Assembly: GCA_039188505.1 (NCBI GenBank)
Contig: JBCCZC010000125.1
Location: 1-13,764, forward strand
Direction of reading: 5' to 3'
Source: JBCCZC01 sp039188505
Lineage (GTDB): Bacteria > Pseudomonadota > Gammaproteobacteria > Xanthomonadales > SZUA-38
DNA: 13,764 nt
The position numbers and the translations under genes are program-made. Below the pieces are notes generated by a model. That model had not been told where the DNA came from. It was given only the letters and a program-made list of their open reading frames with translations, and did no database searches. This document shows, in pieces, positions 1-7,522 of this stretch (its first letter is position 1; the number at the start of each line of letters is the position of its first letter).

Positions 1-301
1 GCACGTTGACGCTGGTGATGTCCGGTTGGGCGAGCGCCACTTCGAGCAACTGCTGAATCTCCTCCATGCTGAGGTAGTACAGCGGGTTGGTCAGGTTCTC
101 CGCCAGCTGCTGGGCGATGCGTTGTCCCTGCTCGGAGGCGCTCGTGATGAGCTGTTCGCTCAGGGTGTCTCGCTGCAGATCGCCGAGCGCACGGAAGGAC
201 TGCTTGAACTCGATGAGCTGAACGCTCGTGAGAATCCCGGCGATCGCCATCACCAGGACAATGATGATCAGCGAGTAGCGTCCCTGGAGCTTCAGCTTCA
301 C
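1..301 (-). CDS. Membrane sensor protein, N-terminal part (histidine kinase or GGDEF/EAL type), partial
   Basis: The gene runs off the left edge; about 100 N-terminal residues are visible. It starts at a GTG at 301, two bases after the TAG of the upstream lipoprotein gene. A GGAG seven bases before the start, inside the upstream gene's last codons, supports this start. The protein opens with a basic stretch (VKLKLQGR), then one transmembrane helix at about residues 9-27 (SLIIIVLVMAIAGIL), then a polar, helical, presumably periplasmic segment containing NLTNPLYYLSMEEIQQLL and PDITSVNV. Periplasmic segments of this kind occur in HAMP-containing sensor histidine kinases and diguanylate cyclases/phosphodiesterases. 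The output domain lies outside the window, so the signalling class is undecided. Coupling to a PhnD-like binding protein suggests that protein presents its ligand to this sensor (inference). Confidence 0.75.
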   Translation of the reverse strand, partial: MKLKLQGRYSLIIIVLVMAIAGILTSVQLIEFKQSFRALGDLQRDTLSEQLITSASEQGQRIAQQLAENLTNPLYYLSMEEIQQLLEVALAQPDITSVNV

Positions 302-303
302 GG

Positions 304-1236
304 CTAGTCTCCGGTCACGCTGCGAAACGCGCGTACGCGGTCCAGGGCCTCGAAGTGGCCGGGTTCGATCGCCGAGAAGCCGGTGGTTTCCATATACGAG
401 TTCAGCGCTGCGGCGGCCTCCGGATCTTGAATGCTCGCGCGGAGGACTTCTTCGAGGCGTTGCTTGATTCTCACGTCGAGATCCTTGCGCAGGAGCTCGA
501 GATTCCGGGGATAGGAATCGGTCCGTAGCAGGATGCGGAACTGGTCCACCTGCTGCTGCGGGACCTTCTCGGGATTAAGCCAGTCCTGATCGCTGACGGC
601 GCCGACATCGGCAAGCCCGCGAAAGACCCACGTCGACGTATTTTCCTCCGCGCCGCTGAAGAAGAAGCCCACGGCGCCAGCTGGTACCGGGTCCAGATGG
701 CGGGCGAGCTCGACCAGCTCGTAGCCGCGTTCGACGATGGCGGCCTTCGGCACGAGGTAGGCGCTCGTCGAGCCGGCATCCTCGAAGACGATGTTGCGGT
801 CGGCAAGGTCATCCATCGACATGATGCCGCTGTCATCGCGGGTGAAGACCACCGAGTGGTACTCGCCTGCGCCGCGCTTGTGCCGCAGCAGAAACGGTTC
901 GGCACTGGCTTCGTCGATGAACAGCGTGGCGCCGAAGGCGGTCTCGGTCACCCAGTCAACCTTGCCCTGGCGCAGCTGTTCGATCATCTCCTGATGCGTC
1001 CGGAACATCGCAACGTGGCCGCGAGAGATGCCGACATCACCCAGCTGGTTCGCAGCGTAGTCGACGATCGGCTTGAGCTTTCGGATGAGCGCCCGCGGAT
1101 TGACGTTGACGTGGCCAAGCACGAGCACGTCGTCTCGGTGCTCGACGGGCGCCCGATCGTCTCCGGCGGCGGCGCACGCCACCAGGAGGAAACAAATCGG
1201 CGCCCATGGCCGCAATTTTGCCAATCCAACCACCAC
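304..1236 (-). CDS. PhnD-like phosphate/phosphonate-type solute-binding lipoprotein
   Basis: This is a periplasmic type 2 solute-binding protein of the PhnD/phosphonate-binding family, about 310 residues. Family-typical segments are VLGHVNVNPRALIRKLKPIV near the N-terminus, a VDWVTETAFGA strand/loop, VVFTRDDSGI, the 'DLADRNIVFEDAGSTSAYLVP' region that lines the ligand site, and a GLADVGAVSDQDW segment. A lipobox LVAC follows the hydrophobic stretch APICFLLVAC, so the mature protein should be a lipoprotein with Cys21 at its N-terminus. The start is uncertain: the frame is open to a TTG at 1272, but the GTG at 1236 (or 1233) gives a normal-length signal peptide. No start has a clear ribosome binding site. 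No permease or ATPase gene is adjacent; instead a membrane sensor gene follows after 2 nt. A sensory rather than transport role is therefore inferred, and the ligand is unknown. Confidence 0.85.
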   Translation of the reverse strand: MVVGLAKLRPWAPICFLLVACAAAGDDRAPVEHRDDVLVLGHVNVNPRALIRKLKPIVDYAANQLGDVGISRGHVAMFRTHQEMIEQLRQGKVDWVTETAFGATLFIDEASAEPFLLRHKRGAGEYHSVVFTRDDSGIMSMDDLADRNIVFEDAGSTSAYLVPKAAIVERGYELVELARHLDPVPAGAVGFFFSGAEENTSTWVFRGLADVGAVSDQDWLNPEKVPQQQVDQFRILLRTDSYPRNLELLRKDLDVRIKQRLEEVLRASIQDPEAAAALNSYMETTGFSAIEPGHFEALDRVRAFRSVTGD

Positions 1237-1458
1237 ACACAGGTGGCTACGCGAATCGACAGCGCCAGTCAATAGTCGGCCACAGGTTCTTGCACTCTGC
1301 GCTGGAAAGCGAGAGCCAGGACACGTCGGTGAGCGGGGCGAAACTCGTGGTGGCTTGCCGCATGCGGGTTCGGAGTCCGGAGCGCCTCAGGCACGGCAGT
1401 TGTCGGTGTCCCGGAGCCGTGCCGGAAGCCGTGATTGCCGTCCGCGAATGGCTCCGAG

Positions 1459-1486
1459 GGTCGACGCGACGTCGACCACCGTGGTC
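1459..1486. repeat. Overlapping palindromes in the divergent intergenic region
   Basis: The roughly 300-base region between the divergent genes (1237-1540) holds no convincing gene. Its main feature is two overlapping inverted repeats. The first is GGTCGAC (1459-1465) and GTCGACC (1471-1477) around a 5-base centre. The second is GACCAC (1474-1479) and GTGGTC (1481-1486) around one base. They lie about 55-80 bases upstream of the ATG at 1541 and could be a regulator site or a hairpin. No T-run follows, so they do not look like a standard intrinsic terminator. Confidence 0.35.
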
Positions 1487-1540
1487 CGCGGTCCAGCGCT
1501 GCTGCTAGAGTTGTCCGCTCCTCGCAGATGGAGGTCAGGG

Positions 1541-2107
1541 ATGACCCTGCGTTCAATGCGCCTAGCCGCGGTCCTCGTCGGGATGGCGGTGTTGCTCCAA
1601 GCGAGTATTGCTTGCGCCCAGTTCCTGGCTGAAGAGCCGATCAGCCCTTCGCTGGAAGCGTTTATCTTCCCGGGTCCCGAGCTGCACGCATCGGTACGCT
1701 TGCACCCGGTCGAACTGCTCCGAGACCTGCCCGACGGCATGCACCTACCCGACAATCCGCGCGTGTCGACCGACAGAGCTTTCGTCAACGCCACGGCACG
1801 CGGCGGTTCCCAGGGACGTCTCGACGGCCAGGGCATGCGGGAAGCACTCTATGCCCGCTACACTGACGGCAGCAGCGAGATCGGCTTCTACGGCCTGCGG
1901 GCCGCCTCCAGCATCGATGCGAATCGCCGAGAGGCAGAGATTCGCGCGATCTGGGCCCACAACAACGCGCTGGACCGCGCCTATGTTTACCGGAAAGACC
2001 TGCTTCTGATGGTCGTCTGGCTTTGGACCGACGACGAGCCTCCAGAGAGCTGGGCCGCCGTCAACGCGAAAGTGGAACAACGAATGCAGATGATGGAAAC
2101 AGAGTGA
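1541..2107 (+). CDS. Exported protein of unknown function, 188 aa
   Basis: I do not recognise this family. The start at 1541 is chosen because GGAGGT sits just before it and because it gives a classic signal peptide: MTLRSMR, a hydrophobic core LAAVLVGMAVLL, and a likely cleavage after ACA (residue 26, before Gln27). The reading frame is open far upstream (to 1073), but that extension lies antisense to the lipoprotein gene and has shadow-like composition. The mature part is about 160 residues, without cysteine and without further membrane segments. It has a conserved-looking C-terminal half with ALYARYTDGSSEIGFYGLR, a helical IRAIWAHNNALDRAYVYR and a VVWLWTDDEPPESW strand. It is probably periplasmic. 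It lies divergent from the lipoprotein gene and 92 bases ahead of the decarboxylase gene; joint transcription with the latter is possible but unproven. Confidence 0.8.
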   Translation: MTLRSMRLAAVLVGMAVLLQASIACAQFLAEEPISPSLEAFIFPGPELHASVRLHPVELLRDLPDGMHLPDNPRVSTDRAFVNATARGGSQGRLDGQGMREALYARYTDGSSEIGFYGLRAASSIDANRREAEIRAIWAHNNALDRAYVYRKDLLLMVVWLWTDDEPPESWAAVNAKVEQRMQMMETE

Positions 2108-2134
2108 ACCGTCGGGTCTTGCGAGCAGCAGCGT

Positions 2135-2150
2135 CGCGCGGAACCGCGCG
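2135..2150 (+). terminator. Possible hairpin after the exported-protein gene
   Basis: CGCGCGG (2135-2141) and CCGCGCG (2144-2150) form a perfect 7-base inverted repeat with a two-base centre, 28 bases after the stop at 2107. In RNA the innermost pairs must open to make a loop. No T-run follows, so termination is only a weak suggestion; the hairpin may instead lie in the leader of the decarboxylase gene. Confidence 0.25.
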
Positions 2151-2199
2151 CAGGCAAACCCAGAGGCTCGGCATGGTCCTGGCAGGCATTGAATAACCG

Positions 2200-3813
2200 A
2201 TGACGGAACGTAGAGCCGAGGCCAATCTCGAGAGCCTCCACCGAATCTTCTCGACGCCGGAGGCGCCCGATTCGACGCTCAGCCGCATCGAGCGTGAGAT
2301 CTCGAGCAATCTCAGCGGTTTCCTCGCCGAACACATCGTCGCCACGAACCGTGCGCTGGCCGACATCGAGGCCGATTTCGCCAGCACCGTCGTGCCGGAG
2401 GAGCCGCGTTTCGTCTCCGATCACACGGACTTTCTGCTCCGCCACGTCGTGGCGGAATCCGTCCACACCGCCTCGCCGCGGTTCATCGGCCACATGACCT
2501 CGGCGTTGCCGTACTTCATGGTTCCGCTCACCAAGATGATGGCGGCGCTGAATCAGAATGTGGTGAAAACGGAGACGGCGAAGGCGATGACGCCGCTCGA
2601 GCGCCAGGTACTCGGCATGCTGCATCACCTGGTCTACGCGGGTGACGAGGCGTTCTACGCGGAGCACGTTCAGAATCCACGCACGGCGCTCGGCGCGTTC
2701 TGCTCCGGCGGCACGATCGCCAATGTGACCTCGCTCTGGGTGGCCCGCAATCGGGCCCTGCCGGCCGGCGAGGGATTTGCCGGCGTCGACGAGGAAGGCC
2801 TGCACCGCGGGCTGGCCCATCACGGCTTCGACGACGTGGCAATCCTGGTCTCGGAGCTGGGCCACTATTCCCTCGTGAAGGCAGCGAACGTGCTCGGGCT
2901 GGGCCGGCGCGCCGTGCGGACGGTTCCGATCGACAGTTCCCATCGCGTTCGTCCGGAGCGGGTCCTCGAACAGGGACGGGCGCTGGCGGCAGAAGGGACC
3001 AAGGTGCTCGCGGTGGTGGGTATCGCCGGTACCACCGAGACGGGGCACGTCGATCCCCTCGCCGATCTTGCCGACGTCTGCGCCGAGCTCCAATGCCATT
3101 TCCATGTCGATGCAGCCTGGGGTGGACCGACGCTTTTTTCCAGCACGCACCGCGATCTCCTGGCGGGCATCGAGCGGGCCGATTCGGTCACCCTGGATGC
3201 GCACAAGCAACTCTACGTTCCGCTCGGGGCGGGCATGGCCGTCTTCAAGGATCCCTCGGCCCTGGCATCGATCGAGCACCATGCGCGCTACATCATCCGG
3301 GAGGGCTCGAAGGACATCGGCAGCCGGACGCTGGAGGGCTCGAGGCCTGCCATGGCCATGCTCGTTCATGCCGCGCTCCACATCATTGCGCGGCAGGGCT
3401 TCGAGCTGCTGATCGACCTGGGGATCGACAGGGCGCGGCGCTTCGCCGAGATGATCGAGGCGGCCGACGACTTCGAGCTGATTACCCACCCCGAACTGAA
3501 CATCCTCACCTACCGCTACGTGCCCAGGGAGCTCTGGGATGCTCTGGCGTCGAAGGACGCGCAGCGGCGGCGCGTCGCCAATGAACAGCTCGACACGTTG
3601 ACGGAGGAGATTCAGCGCTACCAGCGCGAGGCCGGAACGTCCTTCGTGTCGCGAACGCGGGTCAGCGTCCCGCGCTACGACTTCGCCGGCGTGGGCGTGT
3701 TCCGAGTGGTGCTTGCCAACCCCCTGACAGACGAGGCGGCGCTGGCAGCGGTGCTGGAGGAACAGCGTCAGCTCGGACAGAGGCTCGTGCCGGCGCCTAG
3801 CGCGGTGGGCTAG
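2200..3813 (+). CDS. panP: Pyridoxal-dependent aspartate 1-decarboxylase PanP
   Basis: The enzyme converts L-aspartate to beta-alanine with PLP, feeding pantothenate and CoA synthesis in the cytoplasm. In some gammaproteobacteria it replaces the pyruvoyl enzyme PanD. The 537-residue length and the N-terminal layout (ESLHRIFSTPEAPDSTLSRI, then FIGHMTSALPYFMVPL and TPLERQVLGMLHHLVY) match the PanP family as I know it. The group II decarboxylase fold shows CSGGTIAN (168-175) for phosphate binding, ELGHYS with the PLP-stacking His222, FHVDAAWGG with the cofactor aspartate at 304, and the Schiff-base lysine Lys336 in LDAHKQLYVP. The C-terminal small domain is complete, ending near 530, and I see no frameshift. 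The ribosome binding site is weak (GGCAGG, rather distant). No other pantothenate gene is in the window. A related glutamate or other amino-acid decarboxylase is the main alternative. Confidence 0.92.
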   Translation: MTERRAEANLESLHRIFSTPEAPDSTLSRIEREISSNLSGFLAEHIVATNRALADIEADFASTVVPEEPRFVSDHTDFLLRHVVAESVHTASPRFIGHMTSALPYFMVPLTKMMAALNQNVVKTETAKAMTPLERQVLGMLHHLVYAGDEAFYAEHVQNPRTALGAFCSGGTIANVTSLWVARNRALPAGEGFAGVDEEGLHRGLAHHGFDDVAILVSELGHYSLVKAANVLGLGRRAVRTVPIDSSHRVRPERVLEQGRALAAEGTKVLAVVGIAGTTETGHVDPLADLADVCAELQCHFHVDAAWGGPTLFSSTHRDLLAGIERADSVTLDAHKQLYVPLGAGMAVFKDPSALASIEHHARYIIREGSKDIGSRTLEGSRPAMAMLVHAALHIIARQGFELLIDLGIDRARRFAEMIEAADDFELITHPELNILTYRYVPRELWDALASKDAQRRRVANEQLDTLTEEIQRYQREAGTSFVSRTRVSVPRYDFAGVGVFRVVLANPLTDEAALAAVLEEQRQLGQRLVPAPSAVG

Positions 3814-3822
3814 GGGGCTCGG

Positions 3823-3834
3823 ACCCGATCGGGT
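3823..3834. repeat. Perfect 12-bp palindrome ACCCGATCGGGT
   Basis: A perfect dyad, ACCCGATCGGGT, lies 10 bases after the panP stop and 35 bases before the next ATG. As a perfect palindrome without a loop it fits a dimeric protein site better than a terminator. Its position could also place it in a short promoter region for the propeller protein gene. No known operator consensus is recognised. Confidence 0.3.
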
Positions 3835-3868
3835 ACCGGGCAAAAGGGGCGCGCTTGAGGAGCTATTC

Positions 3869-5971
3869 ATGACCAGAGCAATGATGCTGTTTTCGTGCCT
3901 CTTGGCATTCACCGTCTGCGAGAGTGTGATTGCCGCGGACCGCGCGAAGGGTGTCGCGCCCGGTTTCCGGGTGGGCGATGTCAGCGGCGCGCCCGGGGAC
4001 ACGGTCACCGTACCGGTCTCCTTCGCGGCAGACGGGGTCGTCGTCGGGCTGCAGTTCGACGTGCGGTTTGATACCGATCGCCTTGAGGTTATCGCCTGCG
4101 AGGCGGTCGCGCCCCTGACCTGCGGCGTTGCCGGGGACGACGGACAAGTCACCTTCGCAGGTGTCGATTTCTCCCTGATGCCGCTGGCCGACGCAACCCA
4201 CGAGATCACCTTCCGGATAGCCGCGATGGCGCCGCCGGGGGCGGTCGAGCTTACCCTTGATCGCGTGATCCTGAGCGACGCCAGCAGCGGCAGCGTGCCT
4301 CCGGCCGAGTTGATCGACGGCAGCGTGATCGTTACCGACCCCAGCGGCGGAACCCTGCCCGAGCCGGAGATTCGAGCGCGCCCCGTATTCGGCGTTCCGG
4401 GCGATACCATCGAGTTGATATTCGAGTTCATCAACGTCGACGATGTGGCCGTTGCCTTCCAGTTCGATCTCGTTGCGGACGATCCGCGTATCAGCCTGGT
4501 TTCCTGCGAGCCCATCCCGCTGGGCGAGGTGACCATCAACTGCAACGAAAGCCTCGACGACGACCGGGGTATCTTCGTCGCCATCAACTTCTCCCTGGAC
4601 CCATTGCCCTCCGGCACCTTTGGAAAGTTCACGATCGCGCTCGACCCGGACATCGAGGTGCCCGCTGAGCTGGGGCTATCGATCGATCGCTTCATCGTTT
4701 CTGACGAACTGGCAAACGAGATCACGCCTCGGCTCGAGAATCGGATTGTCCTGGTCAACGTCCAGGACGACGTGCTCGCCGGTGAGCCCGGTGATGCGCT
4801 CGGCACGGCGACAGCGGCCGACGGGGCGCTGCTCGTGGTGGCAGCCCCCGACCGCGATGTCGCCGGCCCCAGCTCCGGCGCCGTCGATATCCTGCGCCGC
4901 GAGGGTACGGGTTACGTCCTGGAGCAGACCCTGTCGCCACCGGCGGGCTTCCAGGCCAACGCCTTCGGCGCGGCCGTTGCGGTGCAGGGCGACAGCCTCG
5001 TCATCGGGGCTCCGGAGACGCCGGATGTCGTGGCCAAGGGACTCACGCCGCTGGGCGCTGCCCTCTTCCAGCGGGTGCAACAGGGGTGGCGTTTCAAGGT
5101 GCCCATTGTCGGACAGGGGCGCCAGCCCGGAGATGGCTTCGGGACCAGCGTCGCAATCAGCGGCACTCGCATCGCCGTCGGTGCGCCCGGCTTCCAGGCC
5201 GGAGACGGCGCCGTCTTCATGTTCGATGGGGCCTCGGGCCAGCTTACCCAGGCGGAGCTGCTACAGCCTGCAGATCCGGTGCCGAAGGGTGTGGGCGCCG
5301 GTTTCGGCGGCGCGCTGGCGTTAGACAAGGGGCGGCTGGCCGTGGGCGCCGCGGGCGGCGTGGGGCAGGCAGTGGCCGGGACCGTGGCGCTCTTCGAACA
5401 GATCGGAGATAACCTCAGCCCGGGCCCCGTGCTGAGCGCGCCAGATGGACAGGCCGGAGACGAGTTCGGCGCGAGTATCGCGCTCGATGGCAATGGGCTG
5501 GTGGTCGGTGCCCCGGGCCGCAACGGATCGGGCGGAGCATTCATGTTCGACGTCCAGCTCGCGACGGTGATCGGCACCCTCGATCCGAGCATCGTGAGCC
5601 CGGGAGCCCGCTTCGGGGATGCGGTCACCTTGCTCGACGGCCGGTTGACCGTCGGCGCGCCGCCGGCCGAGGCATTGGAACGCGATGCCGACCCGATTTC
5701 CGGACGAGTGACGAACTTCGAGATGATCGACGGTGTGCTGGTTACCGGTGCGACGGCCACCCTCGGTCTGTCGGCCGTCGACCTCGAATCCCTCGGCGCC
5801 TTCGCCCAGGATGGATTCGGCGGCTCCGCCGCCCAGGCACCTGGCGTCATCGTCATCGGCGCGCCCGAGACCGAGGCTCGAGCCGGCTCCGTCGCGATCT
5901 TTGCCGACGCCGACTTCGTGTTCCGCGGCGCCTTCGAGGGCGAGGCCATGCCCGAGATCAGCGCGCGCTGA
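3869..5971 (+). CDS. Secreted protein with two cohesin-like domains and a seven-bladed FG-GAP/integrin-type propeller
   Basis: This 700-residue protein has a signal peptide (MTRAMMLFSCLLAFTVCESVIAA, cleavage near residue 22) and a good ribosome binding site, GAGGAG, before the ATG. Residues about 33-156 and 168-297 are two related cohesin-type beta-sandwich modules. Each has a PGDT turn, an LQFD or FQFD strand, a cysteine pair (77/85 and 213/225) and an FSL(M/D)PL strand. Residues about 300-690 contain seven repeats of the pattern FG-x-(S/A)-VA...G...VGAP, at roughly 307, 366, 424, 479, 533, 582 and 650, as in FG-GAP/integrin-alpha propellers. The first blade is the most divergent (ALGTATAADGALLVVAAP). 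The protein ends in FVFRGAFEGE plus a short tail. It probably works outside the cell or on its surface in binding; no catalytic motif is seen, and no dockerin partner is in the window. Confidence 0.88.
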   Translation: MTRAMMLFSCLLAFTVCESVIAADRAKGVAPGFRVGDVSGAPGDTVTVPVSFAADGVVVGLQFDVRFDTDRLEVIACEAVAPLTCGVAGDDGQVTFAGVDFSLMPLADATHEITFRIAAMAPPGAVELTLDRVILSDASSGSVPPAELIDGSVIVTDPSGGTLPEPEIRARPVFGVPGDTIELIFEFINVDDVAVAFQFDLVADDPRISLVSCEPIPLGEVTINCNESLDDDRGIFVAINFSLDPLPSGTFGKFTIALDPDIEVPAELGLSIDRFIVSDELANEITPRLENRIVLVNVQDDVLAGEPGDALGTATAADGALLVVAAPDRDVAGPSSGAVDILRREGTGYVLEQTLSPPAGFQANAFGAAVAVQGDSLVIGAPETPDVVAKGLTPLGAALFQRVQQGWRFKVPIVGQGRQPGDGFGTSVAISGTRIAVGAPGFQAGDGAVFMFDGASGQLTQAELLQPADPVPKGVGAGFGGALALDKGRLAVGAAGGVGQAVAGTVALFEQIGDNLSPGPVLSAPDGQAGDEFGASIALDGNGLVVGAPGRNGSGGAFMFDVQLATVIGTLDPSIVSPGARFGDAVTLLDGRLTVGAPPAEALERDADPISGRVTNFEMIDGVLVTGATATLGLSAVDLESLGAFAQDGFGGSAAQAPGVIVIGAPETEARAGSVAIFADADFVFRGAFEGEAMPEISAR

Positions 5972-6141
5972 GGAGGGTGTCGGGCGGCTGATGCCAACGT
6001 CTGCCGGCATACCGACTGCCGTGGTAACTGCCGGCCAATGCCCCATCGGCATCCGGGACGAGATCCACGCGGCACCGTAGCTTGCCGAAGCACAGTTCGG
6101 GCGATCGGATCGGCGTCCGAAGCGGATTCCTAGCTGGCCGC

Positions 6142-7452
6142 TCACCGACCTGGATTCGGTCTCCAGGTCTCGAACCCGTCCTCGAAGATCACGCCCGCTG
6201 TCGCCTCGCACGCTCCGACCCGGGTGCTTGGCGGGCGGCTCTCCGCGGTGCAATCGAGCGGCACCCCGGCATTCCTGGGTGCATCGGGCACGGATTCGAG
6301 GCCCAGTTCACTGAGGCGCAGATCCCCGGTGGCGACATCGACGAACCACGCGTCCCGCGCGTCCGACCAATTGTCATCGAGGACCGGCTGCGCGCCGTTC
6401 CGCGCGGCAACGCCCGCATCCAGGAGGTTCGCGAACACGGCCACGTCAGTCGCGCCGCCGAAGCGCACTTCGATGGCGTTGGGATAGCGCCCGCTGACGA
6501 GTGCCGTATTGTGCGCAAGTAAGGCCCCGGGCGACGTCGTGTAGATGGGCACGTCGACCGCATAGGTCGCAGCTGGATTCCAGCGAATCAGATTGTTGCG
6601 GATGATCCCGCCGGTGTGATCGCTCGAACCGACGAGACCCAGGGAGACACCCCGCGAGGAGTCGAGGATCAGATTGCGTTCGACGACCGTGTCTGCTGCG
6701 CCCTGCCAGGCCAGGACTGCGGGACCTGCGAGACTGCCGTCCTGGCACCGGATCCGCGAGATGCGGTTGTCGCGGATGACCCACCGCTGGCCCCCGGTCA
6801 CGTCGATACCGTTCGTATAGCAGGTGTTCGGCACGGCACCCTCGGGATGGCGGCGGGCCCCGTCGGTGTATTCAATGCGCGAGTATTCGACGGTCACGTC
6901 ATCGGCGCCGGCCTCTGATCCCTTGATGATCTGCTGACCGGCGTCGTAGGCGCGGACGTTGTAGATCCGGACGTTCCGGGCCCCCTGATTGCCCTGGAGC
7001 ATGATGGCGTGGAAATACACCTCGCCGATACTGAAGTCGGCCAGCGTCACGTCGCTCGCCGTGAATACCTGGATGCCGAAGGGAACGACCGGCGCGAGCA
7101 TGCCGGCACCGTGGATAACAGTATCGGCCGGATTGCCGGTGGTTCCGCGGATCTGGATATTTCGGATCGGTGGCGCGCCGAAGCGTCCCACCGTCAGCCG
7201 TCCGTCCACGCCGTTGGGAAAGATCGTGGTGCTGAGATCGTAGACTCCCGGAGCAATGACGATGGCCTGATCGCTCGACAGATTCCAGGTCGCGTCGGCC
7301 AGCTCCTGCGCGGTGTCGACCTCGATGATGTCGTACTCGGCTGCTGACGGCAGCGGAAGCCTCGGTGCCGGCGCCGGCGGCCCGGCCGCCTGAACCATGG
7401 CGCTCGCCAGCAGGGCGAGGACCGAGCAGAGCGATGCATCGCGGATCGTCAT
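6142..7452 (-). CDS. Secreted right-handed beta-helix repeat protein
   Basis: The 436-residue product has a signal peptide (SVLALLASAMVQA, cleavage near residue 22), then a proline-rich linker (GPPAPAPRLPLPSA). The region about 40-345 shows the rungs of a right-handed parallel beta-helix: IVIAPGVYDL, IRNIQIRGT, DTVIHGAG, VTLADFSI, ARNVRIYNVRAYDAG, DDVTVEYSRIEYTDG, RWVIRDNRISRI, DTVVERNLILDSSRGVSLG, GGIIRNNLIRW, ALLAHNTALVSG and VAVFANLLDAG. This resembles pectate-lyase-like and NosD-like folds. Cysteines at 211/236 and 401/415 could form disulfides. The C-terminus carries IFEDGFE (422-428), resembling the tail of the convergent propeller protein. I see no diagnostic polysaccharide-lyase catalytic signature, so the substrate, if any, is unknown. 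It is transcribed toward the propeller gene, and its promoter should lie in the hairpin-rich region upstream. Confidence 0.87.
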   Translation of the reverse strand: MTIRDASLCSVLALLASAMVQAAGPPAPAPRLPLPSAAEYDIIEVDTAQELADATWNLSSDQAIVIAPGVYDLSTTIFPNGVDGRLTVGRFGAPPIRNIQIRGTTGNPADTVIHGAGMLAPVVPFGIQVFTASDVTLADFSIGEVYFHAIMLQGNQGARNVRIYNVRAYDAGQQIIKGSEAGADDVTVEYSRIEYTDGARRHPEGAVPNTCYTNGIDVTGGQRWVIRDNRISRIRCQDGSLAGPAVLAWQGAADTVVERNLILDSSRGVSLGLVGSSDHTGGIIRNNLIRWNPAATYAVDVPIYTTSPGALLAHNTALVSGRYPNAIEVRFGGATDVAVFANLLDAGVAARNGAQPVLDDNWSDARDAWFVDVATGDLRLSELGLESVPDAPRNAGVPLDCTAESRPPSTRVGACEATAGVIFEDGFETWRPNPGR

Positions 7453-7522
7453 CGATACCGGACCCGTTCCAGTCGGAAGTCGAGTTCAGCGTACGCAAGT
7501 CGCCGGTGATTGCCGTGACGTA

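Noticed and set aside
697..1275. Plus-strand open frame opposite the PhnD-like gene
   Set aside because: It has no family features, while the minus strand has a lipobox and the binding-protein pattern.
1073..1540. N-terminal extension of the exported 188-aa protein
   Set aside because: It overlaps the lipoprotein gene on the other strand and would bury a clear signal peptide and strong ribosome binding site.
1987..4806. A 939-codon open frame on the minus strand across panP and the propeller gene
   Set aside because: It lies antisense to two well-supported genes, has low-complexity Ser/Arg-rich translation without domains, and reflects high-GC codon usage of the real frame.
5991..6052. Two small ATGCC...GGCAT inverted repeats between the convergent secreted-protein genes
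   Set aside because: The stems are only five pairs with no T-run; they are too weak to call a terminator or repeat family.
4912..6253. Two long minus-strand open frames opposite the propeller gene
   Set aside because: They mirror the repeated propeller coding sequence, are rich in Pro/Ala/Arg, and have no recognisable domain or ribosome binding site.
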